Origin: Prorocentrum cordatum | Lineage: Eukaryota; Sar; Dinophyceae; Prorocentrales; Prorocentraceae | Reading direction: 5' to 3' | NCBI GenBank assembly: GCA_963575745.1 | Contig: CAUYUJ010015837.1 | Location: 1,520,040-1,584,039, forward strand | Length of the DNA: 64,000 bases | Shown here: positions 11,986-23,639 of the stretch, one piece after another | How positions within the stretch are numbered: position 1 is the stretch's first letter | Layout: every line of letters starts with the position of its first letter | The notes under the pieces: generated by a model | What the model was told of the DNA's origin: nothing | Seen by the model: only the letters and a program-made list of their open reading frames with translations | The model's database searches: none | Program-made: the position numbers and the translations under genes

Positions 11986-13492
11986 GGGGACATCTATTAC
12001 TCCACAGCCTCCGTCTTCAACACGCCTGGTACTCCACAGCTTCCGCCTCCACAACATCAAGTACTCCACGAACTCCGACTCCACCGCGCCCCAGTACACC
12101 ACAGCCTCCGTCTCCAAGACGGTGTCTTCGGGAGCTGCAAAAAAACCAGAACCCGCCCACAGCCCGCCGCCGCCGCCCGCCGCCCGTCCCGCCCGCTCCG
12201 CCTCTCCAGCACAACACCCAGTGCTCCACGGCTCCCGTCTCCAGCACAACACCCACTACTCCATAACTTCCACCTCCAACATAACACCTGGCACTTGACA
12301 GTTATCAGCTTCCAAGCGCGCACCCAGTGCTCCACAGCCTCCGCTTCAGGCACACACTCCGGTGTCTCAGAGCCAAAAGTCCAAGGCGCTTCTTCTAGGA
12401 CTTGCACTACGCACCAGAGCCCGCCCGCTGGCGCTGCCCGCCCTCCACCCCGCCCGCTGTCCCAACACCACGCCCAGTTTTCCACAGCCGCCGCCTACAA
12501 GAAGTTATTTCTCCGTCTCGAACACGCACCCGACTGCTCCACAGCCTCTGTCTCGAACGCCACACCCAGTGCTCCACAGCCTCCGTCTGCAAGACGGCTT
12601 CTTCAGGAGTTGCATTAAGATGCAAAGACCGCCGACCGCGCTGCCAAGACAACACCCAGCGTTCCACAGCCTCCGTCTCCAACACAAACACCCAGTAGTT
12701 CATCGCCTCCGCATCCAACACACCCGGCTACACAGCCTCCGTCTCCAACAACACAGCAAGCAGTATTCCACAGCCTCCGTCTCCAACCAGCACCCCAGTG
12801 CTCCACAGCTTCCGTAGCCAAGACGACCTCCTTCGGAGGTGGATCAAACGCCCGAGCCCGCCCGCCGCCGGGTCCAACACGCACCCCAGTTGTCCACCAC
12901 CTCCGTCGCCAAGAGGGCTTCTCCAGGAGTGAGATAACTGAACGCCCAAGCCCGTCCGCCGCCCGCCGCCGCCGCCCGCCCCGCCCGCCCCGCCCGCCCC
13001 GCCCCCTTCTCCAACACCACACCCAGTACCCCACAGCTTCTGTCTCCGACACACCCCAGTACTCTAATAGCCTCCGTCACCAAGACGGCTTCCTTGGAAG
13101 TTGTGTATTCGGAATCCCCTCTCGCCCGCCGTCCCCCATCCTTTTCGCCCCCCACGCCCGCTTCTCTAACACAACACAGTGCTTCACAGCCTCCGTCTCC
13201 AACACAACACCCACTAGTCCACAGCCTCCGTCTCCAACGACGCAACACCGCATACCTCGCAGCCCCCGTCTTCAACACACACACACACCTAGCCTCCGTC
13301 TCCAACGCACACACCAGCACTCCACAGTTCCCGTCTCCAAGACAGTTCCTTCCAGAGTTCGATGAAGCACCCGAGCCTGCCCGCCGCCCGCCGCCGCCCC
13401 AGGCCTCCGTCCCCTACACATAGATACATGCACATGTATTTATATATACATATGTATATATATATATATCGCACATACACACATACGCTCAA

Positions 13493-13525
<33 letters not shown>

Positions 13526-15630
13526 CACACCGCAGTACTCCGCAGCCTCCGCCCCCAACAGGGCACCCAGAACTCCACAGCCTCCGTCCCCAACACGCCC
13601 CAGTACTCCACGGCCTCCATCTCCAAGGCAGCTTCCTTGGGAGTTGCATCTTAATCCCGAGCCCGCGCTGCCCACAGCCGCCGCCCGCCGCCCGCCCCGC
13701 CCCACCCGCCGCTCCAACACCAGGCGCAGTACTCTACAGTCTCCATCTCCAATCCAATCTCATCCAATCTAAACATCGGCACTCCACCGCTAGCGCTTCC
13801 ATCACACACGCACCACTTACTCCGCAGCCTCGGTCTCCAACGCGCACCCCAGTATTCCCGAGATTCCTTCTACAAGACGGCGCCCTCAGGAGATGCACGA
13901 AAAGGCCGAGCCCGCCATCCAGGACCCCCTCCAAACAAACGCCATCCAGGTTTTTGTGGCTAGCGGGAGCCGTTCGGATTCCGCAGCGCCCCCCAGGAAC
14001 CCTTCAAAGAAATGGTTGCTTCACAGCGGCCGCCTCCAACACAGCACCCAGTATTTCGTAGCCTCCGTCCCCAGCACACACTTCAGTATTCCACAGCTTC
14101 CGTCTCCAAGATTGCTTCTTAAGGCGTTGGGTTGCAAACCCGAGCTCGCTGACCGCCGCAACCCGCCGACCTCACCGCCTGCTTCTCCAACAGCACAACC
14201 AGTACTCCGCAACATCCGCCTCCGACACAACACCCAGTACTCCACACCCTCCGTGCCCAACGCACACACACACCGCAGTATTTCACAGCTTCCGTCTCCA
14301 ACACAGCACCCAGTGCCCCGCAGCCTCTGTCACCAACACACACTCGAGTACTCCACAGATTCCGTCTCCAGGGCGGCTTCCTCAGGAGTTGCATTAAAAA
14401 CCGAGCTTGCCCTCCGCCGTCTTCAACACACGCACCAGTATTCCACAGCTTCCGTCTCTAAGACGGTTCCTCAAGGAGTTGGACAGATAACATACATCAA
14501 CAACATCATCAACAACAACAACGAGCCTACTTGCCGTTGCCGCTGCTCGCCACCCGCCCTGCCCTCTTCTCCAACGCCACACCCTGTCTCCACAGCTTCC
14601 GCCTCCAACAGAACACACAGTAGCCCACCGCCTGCACCCCCAACACAGACACCAGTATTCCACAGCCTCCGCTTCCAACACAAAACCAGCACTCCACAGC
14701 CTCCGTCTCCAACACACGCACCAGTACTCTACAGCCTCCGTCACCAAGATGGCTCCCTCGGGGGTTGTATCAAAAGCACCCGAGCCCGCCCGCCGCCCGC
14801 CGCCGCCGCCCGCCGCCCAGCCAGGTCCTCTCGCTTCTCCAGCGCAGCACAGTTTTCAGCAGCTTCCGCCTCCAACACAACACCCCGAAGCGGACCACCT
14901 CTATATCCAACACAGCGCCCTGTAGTTCGCAGCTCTCGTCTTCGATGCACACACGCACACAGTATTCCTCAACTTCCGACTCTAACGCGCACCTCCGTAC
15001 TGCACAGGTTTCGTCTCCAAGACGGCTTCATTGAGAGCTGCAATAAATATCCGAGCTTGCGCGCGCCCTTTTCCGCCGCACGCCCTGCCCGCTTCTTCAA
15101 CACTGCCTCCAGTATTCCACAGCCTCCGCCTCTAATACAACACCCAGTAGTCAACCAACACCGTCTCCAACGCGCACTTGGTACTCCGCAGCCTCCATCT
15201 CCAACACAACACCCCAGTACTCCACAGCCTCCGTCTCCAATACAACACCCAGTAGTCAGCCAACTCCGTCACCAACGCGCACCCGGATTCCGCAGCCTCC
15301 GTCTCCAGCCTCCGTCTCCAAGGCGGTTCCCTTCGAAGTTGCATTATAATCCTGAGCCCGCCCGCCGTCGCCACCCGCCACCTGCCGCCCGCCCGCCCCG
15401 CCCCGCCCGTCCCCCCCGCCTCTTCAACACCATGCGCAGTACTCCACAGCCTCCGTCTCCAATTCCAGAACCGGCACTCCACCGCCTGCGTCTTCAGCAT
15501 ACACGCACCACTACTCACAGCGTGCGTCCCCAACACAAATCCCAATATTTCGCAGCCTCCGCCTCCAACGCACACCCCAGTATTGCCCAACTTCGTTCTA
15601 CAAGGCGGCTTTCTCAGGAGATGCATGAAA
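11986..15630 (+). repeat. 3.6-kb minisatellite with higher-order units
   Basis: The core unit is about 33 bp, consensus AACACACACCCAGTACTCC followed by ACAGCCTCCGTCTCC, repeated throughout. A second module, AAGACGGCTTCCTCAGGAG then TTGCATTAAAAACCCGAGC and a CCCGCCGCC run, recurs about 16 times. Occurrences are near 12,117, 12,351, 12,592, 12,822, 12,908, 13,079, 13,338, 13,623, 13,870, 14,106, 14,369, 14,458, 14,744, 15,018, 15,318 and 15,600. Most spacings are 230-300 bp. The long frames across it are repeat artefacts. Confidence 0.9.
13436..13530. repeat. TA and CA dinucleotide microsatellites
   Basis: A (TA)n-rich stretch at about 13,440-13,470 is followed by (CA)n at about 13,480-13,530. 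Both lie within the 3.6-kb minisatellite. Confidence 0.9.
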
Positions 15631-16190
15631 AATCCGACCGCCAATCAGGAACCCTTCCAAAACCCCCCTCAAGGAGAGGTTCCTTGGTTCCCCCAAGAAA
15701 ATCCCCCGAACTCCTCTCAAACAAGATGTTCCGTGATTTGGGGGGGAGGTTCCTCTCTTCCTTAGGAACCTCCGTATAAACCTACCTCCGGAAAGATGTT
15801 GTTTGGTGTCTTTAGGGGAGGTGATCTCCTTGAGCCCCGAGGAATCCTCCCAAAACGTCCCCTCACAGAGGGATGTTGGACAGATTTTTGGAGAGGCTTT
15901 CCTGAGTAGTGCCCAGGATCATCCCACAACTCCCTCAAGGAGGATTTTTGTTGGTTGGTTTTGCGCCTCTAATGAATTCCCACAACTTGTTTGCAGGGCT
16001 ATTGTTGGAGGATTGTTCGTCTGCTTACCCCGAGCGCCCCACTGCTTCTTCGACCGACTCTATGAATTGATTTTCGCATGTTCTTCGCTGAACATGTGTT
16101 CCGTGCATGCTTGTGTTTTCCTTCGTCGTGTCTGTATATATCATGGTATATTTTGTTGAGCTCCGCTTAATAATCTAAATTTCTGTGTCC
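15631..16190. other. Spacer, GGTTCC-rich then unique
   Basis: Short imperfect repeats of AGGTTCCTTGG and CCCCCAAG fade into AT-richer sequence after 15,950. No gene recognised. Confidence 0.4.
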
Positions 16191-16199
16191 AGCATTGTA

Positions 16200-16660
16200 G
16201 TTCACCCGCGTCTTTCCATTTAATTCCGAAACGTTAATGCCAACCATGCAGTCAAGTAGTATCGGCGTACTTGTGGGATGAACGCCTGAGCAGGAGAAAC
16301 TATTGTCTGTTCGTTCAGTTGATGAGCGCCACACCATCTAGTTACACAGCTGAAGATCGCATGGCCATCACATTCATTACCGTGAAGATGGACAGCGCGA
16401 GATTATGTAGTTGAGAAATCGAGGTGCTCAAATTCAACGCGGGACAATGTAGCTGAACAGCGCCAGACCATCAGTCAAGTAGCGTCATACCTTTTAGTGA
16501 ACAGCGTTATGCTGCTTAGTTCAACAGCACGATGGCGTTCTTCAGCTAAGCATTACCACGTCAGTTTGTTGAACAGCGCCATACAGTTCCCCACACGTTC
16601 CAACAGCATGTGCTCAACGATTGTTAGACCATTTAATTCAGTGGTGCCACTACTTTGAGG
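16200..16660 (+). repeat. Degenerate GAACAGCGCCATACC repeat
   Basis: Imperfect units of about 35-40 bp containing TTAGTTGAACAGCGCCATACCA-like words recur at 16,320-16,345, 16,450-16,480, 16,490-16,510, 16,520-16,545 and 16,570-16,585. Confidence 0.55.
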
Positions 16661-16889
16661 ATTGCCCCATTCTCTGGTAAGCGCTCTTATATCCTCCCAT
16701 GGAGCAGGACGGGTGCATGTATTGCAACATGGCCATGCCAGTAAATTATGGTGCTATCCCCCAATCAGAGCTTGCTTCTGTAGGGCTCCTAGCGGATCCA
16801 TATGGTTAAGTGAGGTGGGTCGTCGATTTCGGGGGAAGGCCCGGGCGCCCTGGTGCCCAGGGGTGCCCGGATGTGCCTGGGTGCCCGGG

Positions 16890-17140
16890 TGTTCTATCGC
16901 CCGATCGCCCTACAGCGCTATAGCTTGATAGCCCTATAGCCATAAAGCCCTATAGCCCAATAGCCCTACGGGTCTATAGCCCTATAGCCCTACACCCCTA
17001 TAATCCTATAGCACTGTAGCCCTTTTGCCCTATAGGCCTATAGCCCTATAGCTCCATAGTCTTATAGTCCAATAGCCCAATACTCTAATAGTCCAATCGT
17101 CAATATAGCCCTACAGCCCTATAGCCCTATAGCATTAGAG
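16890..17140 (+). repeat. CCCTATAG short tandem array
   Basis: About 25 imperfect copies of an 8-10 bp unit (AGCCCTATAG) with substitutions. Confidence 0.9.
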
Positions 17141-17930
17141 CCCCATCAACAAGTCATATTGGGGCTTTTCTCCGGTATCATACCATGAGCCATGTCATTG
17201 GCAATGCTTCAACCACCTGGAGCGGTTGAAGTACATGGTCTCGCATTGTTAAGTACATAACATGGCGTGTTTAGGTAGGTCGCCCGGCATTGTCATTCCA
17301 ATGACCTAACAGTTTGTGGGTAAGCGTGTTGGCTGCTGAATCCAGCGATACGGCATTTTTTAATGAGTTGAATGGGCGCGGCGCGGTTGCACTAAATGGG
17401 CTGGTTTTGCTCCACTGCATGACCTGGAAGCGATAGTGATATGGTTTGACAATTATGCGTTCAGTGGTGTTACCAACGTAAACGATTCAGGAATGGCAAG
17501 TTACAAGACTATTTAGTTAAAGCTCTGGTATTCATGACTTTCACGATGCCAGACCTTTAACCGAAGCAGTAACACATACGTGGTTCACGATGCGTCCTGA
17601 CATTGCCATGATTTGATAATTCTGCATTATTGGATAAAGGGCCATGGCTTTATCAAGTGGAAGGTACGGCATTGCTGAACGACTTGACTTGGCATTGCTG
17701 CATGTAATGTATTGTTGTTGCTCGATGTCATGCTCTGGCAATAACCAAAGGGCTTATTATGGTCAGGCTCCGGGCGCTGTATATGTGGTTGATCTAGCAT
17801 CGTTGAACGAAGTAATGCCGAATCGTTGACAACAGCGCTTTGCCACATGCGTGTGCCCGAAGCTGCTTGGGCCCAAAAGACCACACGCTGAATGCCTGAT
17901 TTCGGTCGGCCGGTTTCTGATACTCCTCGA
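17141..17930. other. AT-richer flank with GGCATTG words
   Basis: Irregular recurrence of GGCATTG, AATGAC and GGTTGAAGT-like words. Similar sequence reappears at 26,085-26,520, on the other side of the retroelement at 17.9-25.8 kb. Confidence 0.4.
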
Positions 17931-17937
17931 GTGAGCC

Positions 17938-19026
17938 ATGGCGGGATGGGCCGACTCCGCGGCGTTCCGCTTCGGCTTCCTGACGGTCATCGACCCGGTC
18001 TCCACCGAGACGGGCCAGGAGGTGTCTGCGATGCTGCTGCGCACCACGGAGACCCAGTCGCACTTTTGTGTGCCCGCGGGGTCTTTCGACCCAGGATTCG
18101 CCGTCGGCCCCGTGGCATTCGCAGTTTGCGACGACCAGGGGGGGGGGGGGGCGATGAGTGGCATCGAGCTGTCTGTCGAGTTCGTGAGCGTCGCGACCGA
18201 CAGCATCTAAAACTTCGGCGAGATGGTCACGGAGTACACCGTGCCGTTTCAGGACGAGGGTATCAGGCCCGACCCGAAGTCTGCCATCCTGGCCATGCCG
18301 GAAGGCTTTGCCGAGGAAGTCGCAGACGTTCATTCGGCTCGCGCTGGCGGCGCGGCAGGCGAGCTGGATCCCATCGCGGCCGCTGCTCTCGATCCTTCGG
18401 GCGGCGGCGGCATCGGCGGCTTGCCATCGGAGCGTGCGATGGGCCCAAAATCCCTTCCTGATCACGCCGCTTCTGCTGGCGGCGCAGCCGAGCCAGGGCT
18501 CGGGGCAGGGCGCGGCGCCAGCGCGCGCCCTACCGCCGCGACGAACGCCCAGGAGATCGCGGACGTTCGCGCCCAGACGGGCGCAATGCAGAGCCAGGCC
18601 GCCGATGTGCAGCAGACGCTTGCGCGCATCGAGTCCGCCCTGGCGGGCGCCGGGCGCGGCGCGCCGCTCCTTGGGCCCCCGCCAGCGCCTGGCCTGCCGC
18701 GCAGCGCGGCGGCCGCAGTTCCCAGGCAGGCCAATTGTTTCGGCGGATCAGGCGCGCCCGCGCCAAAGCGGTCGCCGCCGCAGGCCGGCGCCGCGCCCGC
18801 AGGCGCCGCGCCTCCAAAGCCGCCAGGGCTGGGGCTAATGAGCGCCGCCCCCGCCGCGGCAGCCAGGGCGCGCCCGCGCTGCGGCGGTCGCTGGAACGCC
18901 GCCAGCTCGAGCGGCCCCATTGGCAGGGTCGCGCCCCAAACCGCCTTCCGCTCTGGCATTGGGCAACGACGGCGCCGCCTCCTCGCGCGCCGCCCGGGGG
19001 GCCCCGCCTCCCCGCGCGCGCGCTGA
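17938..19026 (+). pseudogene. gag-like protein, N-terminal part
   Basis: One reading frame starts with MAGWADSAAFRFGFLTVID and continues to 19,024. A single TAA at 18,208-18,210 interrupts it (TDSI, stop, NFGEMVTEY). Downstream the frame contains PFQDEGIRPDPKSAILAMP, an Ala/Gly-rich region, and a helical stretch near residues 190-215 (EIADVRAQTGAMQSQAADV) that looks coiled-coil. It ends in a Pro/Ala/Arg-rich tail. The next gag segment begins in another frame a few bases on, which implies a frameshift. The role is inferred only from its position at the start of a retroelement. Confidence 0.55.
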
Positions 19027-19059
19027 CTGCCGGAGGGCCTTCATCAGCGCAGTCGACGG

Positions 19060-19850
19060 TCGCAGGGCCCCCCGTGGCCGAGCTGGCGGCGGCTTTGAGA
19101 GCCATCGCCGCGCAGGGCCAGGCGACAGCAGCGTTGCCGGCGAAGTCGTCGGGGACCTCTGGGGACCCGCTCTACTCGCTGCTCGGCGGCGGAGAAGACG
19201 GGGCGGCCGCCCAAGGGGCACGGCTGCCAGGCGCCAAGGGGGCGGCTGCCCTGGAGGTGTTCCGCCAGCAGTTGGAGGCCAGGCCGAAGGCTTTCACATC
19301 TGCAGCCCTGATCCGCGGCCACGCGAGGCGGGCCCTCGCGGCCACCGACGACGAGACGGACCCCTGGGTGAACTCGATGAGCGAGTTCTCCACGCGGCGC
19401 GTGACCTTCGGCCCGGCCCTGGGCGTCGCCTGCCTGGGCTTCGGGGCGGCTGCCGTGGCGGATTGCATGAGGGCAGGGCAGCGGGGGCGCCTCGAGGCAC
19501 TCCTTGCTCCTGCTGGCGGCCACGGAGCAGGCGACGCTCGACAGGGGCAGGTGGACCCAAGCGTGGTCGCTGACCCACGGCCAGAGCCACCGTGGGCCCA
19601 GGTCTCGCAGCAGCCTCCCCAGGACGCATTCTGGCTTTTTGGGGGGCTGGCGGACCCAGCATGGACCGCAGCGGGAATGGCGCACGCCAAAGACGCAGCC
19701 GCCCTGGCGGAGCTCCGCCGCAGGGCACCCGGAGCCGCCCAGGCAACGTCCGAGGAAACTCTTCCGAACGGCGGACAGCGCGGGTTGGGGCCAGGCCCCA
19801 AGGGCGGGAGCTGGGGCGGGAGGAGCAAGGACGAGTCCGCCCCCGCCTGA
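19060..19850 (+). pseudogene. gag-like protein, conserved C-terminal domain
   Basis: Begins about VAELAAALRAIAAQGQA and carries LLGGGEDG, GARLPGAKGAAALEVFRQQ, PPWAQVSQQPP and FGGLADPAWTAAGMAHAKDA. As I recall it, the dinoflagellate family has a conserved glycine-rich GAKGAAA..ELLRRQLE region, an EQA.LD.GRW..AW segment, then PPWAQ and LAD..W. Here ATEQATLDRGRWTQAW lies in a different frame (from 19,504). That is best explained by two compensating indels inside the gene. A domain that packages element RNA is the presumed role (inference). Confidence 0.55.
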
Positions 19851-20264
19851 TGAAGGCAGCCGGTGGGCGCCCGGGGCCAGCCGCCGCCAGCCCCGCGTGG
19901 CGATCGCGCCATTTGCATAGTCAGAACGGGGCGGGCCAGCAGGAAACTTTCCCGTGCGACTGGGCCCGCAACGTCGCAACGTCAATTCTGGCGACGGGCA
20001 CCGCCCTCGGTGCTTGGATCGCCTCCACGAAACGCTCCTGCACTCGCGGCGGCCCCATGGGGAGCACCGCCGCGCTTCCCCCGGCGCCGGGCCACGTCCG
20101 CCGCCCCAATCCTGGGCGAGCGAGTCAGCGCCCCGCTCGGCGCGACGGCGCGACAGATGGTGCGATCGCCGCGCGACCAACGCTTTGGTTAACGTCCTGG
20201 TGCGCGCGCTGTCACAGTTGGCCGCTGGCTGGCGCCGCGTCGCCCCCGTCGATGCGGGGGGCCC
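19851..20264 (+). other. gag to RT junction, frame-disrupted
   Basis: No single frame is convincing. The segment VNVLVRALSQLAAGWRRVA before 20,265 ends in a stop, and LSEEQQNMCSHFEALAKLL continues in another frame from 20,265. This suggests one more frameshift in an originally continuous polyprotein. Confidence 0.4.
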
Positions 20265-22238
20265 TTGAGCGAGGAGCAGCAAAATATGTGTTCCCACTTC
20301 GAGGCGCTGGCCAAGCTGCTTCGCCGCCCGCCCGTGACCTTGGGCGGCCGCGGCGAGGCCAGATTGAGCTCTTTGTATGATTACTCAGAGCCGGTGCGGG
20401 CCGCCGCCCAGGGGGCCGCCTGCCCCCCGCCCGCCGCCCTCGTCGGAAGCGACTTCAGGGCCGTCCGCGCGGAGTTCTTCGGCGCCCCCGCCCACTTCCG
20501 CATCGATTCGTATTTGAAGCCGTTCGACGCAGCGTGTTTTCTTAAGCCGCGCCTGTTGGAGGTGCCGCGCGAGCCGTGCCCGCGCCCGCAAGGGGAACTC
20601 GTAAAGTGCGCGCGCAAGCTGAACGCCGCCGGCCACCTCTACTTGGCAACGCCGAGCGAGGAGCCCAAGAGCCAGCGCATGAATCTCCTGGCAGTTGCCA
20701 AAAACGAGCCCGTTGACCGCATCGTTGGGGACAGGCGGCGGCGGAACTGGCTTGAGGCCCACCTCAGCGGCGGGGCACGAGATCTGCCAGCGCGTTACCA
20801 TTTCGTCGATCATGAACTGGAGGACAGCGAGGTTGCTGAGATATTCGCGGATGACCTTCGCGACTTCCATCCCTCAGCGGTGGCGCTTCCAGCGCGGGCG
20901 TGCACGAACGCGTTTGCCATTGAGCTAAGCCCGTTGGAGCTGGCCGGCGCGCGCGCCTTGCGCCGCTTCGGCGCGGCGCCGCCTCCAAAGCTCATCCCGC
21001 GCGCGCTCTCGCTAGTGATGGGCGACACCAGCGAGACGGATTGGGCGACGGAGGCTCATTCGCAGGTGCTCTACTCCGCCGGGGCGCTGCTAGCCGAGAG
21101 GCGCGTCCTGCAAGACAAGGCGCATCCCAGGGGCCCGATCGCGCAGGCCCTCGCGGTGGACGACCACGTCGTGATCGCGAGCGCGCCGCGCCACCCAGCG
21201 GCTTCGCCTGCGGCCCCCTGCTCAGCCTCGACCGCAGCCGCAGCGCGCCGACGGCCTCCCGGCGGCCCCCAAAGCGGCCACGGCGGCCCTAGCAGCAGCC
21301 CCGACAGCTCTTCTGGCGGCCCTGACGGTTCGCCACATCCGGAGGCATCTAAGACTTGCAAAAAACACTTCGGGCTCCTGGGCCACCCAGCGGCGTCCAC
21401 GGCAGCTTCCAAGGTCGCCCCCAAGCGGCCTCAGCGGCACCTGCAGCAGCGGCCTCGCCGGCCGCCCCGGCGGCCCCACTCGCGGCCCCGGCCGCCACCA
21501 GAAGATTCCCCCAGTTTCTGGCCAGGGTACCAGGGGTGGAAACTCCCCCCAGTTTCGGGCTCATCTGGGAGGCCTCTGGCGCAGGGCCACGCCAGGCGCT
21601 CACCGAGGCCTTCGACGCCGCCAGCGTCGCCTACCAGGACGCTGGCTTGGTGCGTCATCCCGCGAAGGCCGGGCGCGGCGATCGCCAGGGCATCAATTTG
21701 GGCGCCGAGGTGCTCGGCGAGGAAGGCCACGTCGGATCCGAACGTCTTCGTCGGATGCGCCTGGCAGAGCTCAGCGTGCAGCTGGCCACGCAGCGACGTG
21801 TCACGGGCTCGCTGCTGCGCGCGGTGGCCAGGAGCTGGGTGTACATCCCCTTTGTTTCGCAGGCCGCTCCTCTGCCTCGTATGGCACGTCTTTAGGTGCC
21901 TTCCGGGCCCCAGTCGGGGCGCGGAGGTTTTCGAGTTGCCCGCGGGCGTCCGCCGGGAACTGGTGCTGTTGGCGGCGCTCTGCGCGGCGATGACATCGAA
22001 CATCAGGGCGCATCCCGGCGGCGTGCTTGTGGCGACTGATGCGTCGGAGAGCGCCCTTGGCGGCGTCGCTGCCCCCATCAGCCGCAGGCTTCGCCGCGAA
22101 CTCTGGCGGCTGCGGGGCCGCCGCGGGTGGCCGACGCACCTGGTTGGGCAGCATGGCGAGTGGTTATTCGCCCGAGGGCCTGGTCGAGATCGCGCCGACT
22201 TCGCGGAGGCCCTGCGCGCCGAGCAGCAGCGCGTGCAG
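20265..22238 (+). pseudogene. Reverse transcriptase of the YR retroelement
   Basis: The frame is open from 20,265 to a TAG at 22,299. Features in order: FEALAKLLRRPPVTLGGRG, a conserved N-terminal region; MNLLAVAKNEPVDRIVGDRR, fingers-like; IFADDLRDFH (motif A, with the catalytic Asp in DDL); LSLVMGDTSETDWATEAH; and ALAVDDHVVIA (motif C, with VDDH in place of YxDD). About 300 bp of Ala/Pro-rich insertion (21,200-21,520) follows. The thumb-like part is in another frame (21,590-21,870: FDAASVAYQDAGLVRHPAKA, GSLLRAVARSWVYIPF). The original frame resumes with GVLVATDASESALGG near 22,020, the first RNase H strand with its catalytic Asp. The two frame switches make this a pseudogene. Confidence 0.65.
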
Positions 22239-22239
22239 G

Positions 22240-22890
22240 CTGCAGATCCGCAGCGTGTTCTGGTCGAGTGCTTCGACGTCATGGAGCTCTGCGCCAGCTA
22301 GCGCAGCCCTCTCTTGGCAGCCTCCTCCCAGCGCGGGCACCTTGTCGACGTCAAGAGGTCCGCTGTTTGGGACGTAAGATCGGATCGGCTGCTGGAGTCT
22401 GGAGTGGATCATGTGGCTCGTCGCCGAGGGGCGCGCGCTCTACATCCATTGCGGCCCACCGCGCGCGACATTCAGCGCGGCTCGGCGCCCCAGGCTCTGG
22501 TCGCGCACGCCCCCTCTTTCGATCCCAGCGACACCACCGCCGATCTCGAGAATGAGTTGTTCCTGATATCCCTGGCCGTGCTCTTGACCGTGCGCCGGCC
22601 TCCTTGGGCCGTCGGCGCCTGGCGGCACCCGCGGGGATCATTATCGTGGCGCATGCCGCAGGTGAAGGCAGTCATGAAGCACCCAGGAGTGGGAGCCTCG
22701 TCGTTTTCCCCGTGCGCTTACGGGGGCTCGCACCGCCAGGATGTCCGCATGGGCCTCGTCAAGGCTCCATTCTTGGCGCCGCTAGCCAGGCCTTGCCCGG
22801 GCTTCCACGAGCATGTCCAGCTCGGCGCGCCCGAGTCTTTCCAGGCAGCGTTGCCCCCATCTTTCTACGGCCAATGGGCCGCCCTCGTCG
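22240..22890 (+). pseudogene. Methyltransferase-like module between RNase H halves
   Basis: LVECFDVMELCAS meets the TAG at 22,299-22,301 and resumes in the same frame as RSPLLAASSQRGHLVDVKR and WDVRSDRLLE. This resembles a motif I loop (E-x-C-A-G) of Rossmann-fold methyltransferases, with the stop where a Gly is expected. A shift into another frame gives EWIMWLVAEGRALYIHCG, then PPRATFSAARRP, the place of the PPCxxFS motif of cytosine-5 methyltransferases but with Arg for Cys. A shift back gives FDPSDTTADLENELFLISL and SSFSPCAYGG. The frame ends at a TAG at 22,905. The fold is inferred from motif order only; activity is impossible in this copy. Confidence 0.5.
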
Positions 22891-23039
22891 CTGGCTTCGT
22901 GGATTAGGCCCGCGAGGAGATGCAGCTGGCGCAATGCGGCAGCACCATCGCAGGCGCCGACGGCGCGCCAGACCCCAGCGGCGCCTCCGAATCACTGCTG
23001 ACCAACGAGATTGCCACAGGAGCTACGCGGAGTCTCGAA

Positions 23040-23340
23040 GGGCGCACGCTGGACGAGGACGGGCAGCACATCAACGTGCGAGAGTTGCGAAGTTACTCTC
23101 AATGCTTGGGGCTGCAAGCCGCAGCCCGCCCCGGCTCCAGGCAAGTGCATTTGCTGGACCCCTTAGTCGCCCTTGGCGAGCTGGCCAAGGCCAAGCAAAT
23201 CCATCAACGATCAGCTCCGATCGGCCGTGCCAGCCGTCGTGGGGCGCGATCATTATCCAGGAGGGCATTGTGTCCCAACGCGCTTGAACGCCGCCGGCGA
23301 CCCGACGCGGAATCGCCAGGTGCGACAGGCGGGCGTTTGC
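23040..23340 (+). pseudogene. RNase H, second half
   Basis: Same frame as the RT: GQHINVRELRSYSQCLGLQA (Glu of the RNase H core), then RQVHLLDPLVALGELAKAKQ (Asp in the LLD strand). After a frameshift near 23,190 comes SINDQLRSAVPAVVGRDH and CVPTRLNAAGDPTRNRQV, the place of the usual NPADxPSR end of the domain. It lies directly downstream of the methyltransferase-like module, so the two RNase H parts are separated by about 1 kb. Confidence 0.5.
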
Positions 23341-23639
23341 GGCAGTTGGCTGGCCCTGGAGGGCGAAGCTGATTTCGCCTCCTTCGACGTCGTCGCTGCG
23401 ATGCCCCTGCAGCGCAGGGCAGTTGCAGATTGGGCTCGCCTTATCCTGCTCGCGAGCTGCAGGCAGCCTCAGAGGCCGCGGCCTTGGGCAGGGCACGTCT
23501 TCGACAGCGCGCTCGGCTACCCAGGCGAGGGCCCGCGCGCGCAGTCGCCGCCACTCCGCAGCCGCCCCGCGATGGACCCGGCGCGCACCCGCGCGCCGTG
23601 AGCCCGGACAGCCGGGCGCCGAGCCTCGCTGGCGCACCA
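23341..23639 (+). other. Linker between RNase H and recombinase
   Basis: Proline/arginine-rich frames only, for example DSALGYPGEGPRAQ and VSPDSRAPSLAGAP. This is presumably the disordered linker of the polyprotein, up to the LINE insertion. Confidence 0.35.

Noticed and set aside
13893-15779. 628-residue frame, the longest before the retroelements
   Set aside because: Covers the 33-bp minisatellite; residues repeat with the DNA unit and no start or domain is convincing.
16200-17900. Organelle-derived or tRNA sequence in the AT-richer stretch
   Set aside because: No cloverleaf, rRNA or organelle gene words found.
20265-22301. Host-encoded enzyme
   Set aside because: RT motifs A and C and the RNase H strand, plus neighbours gag and recombinase, show a retroelement.
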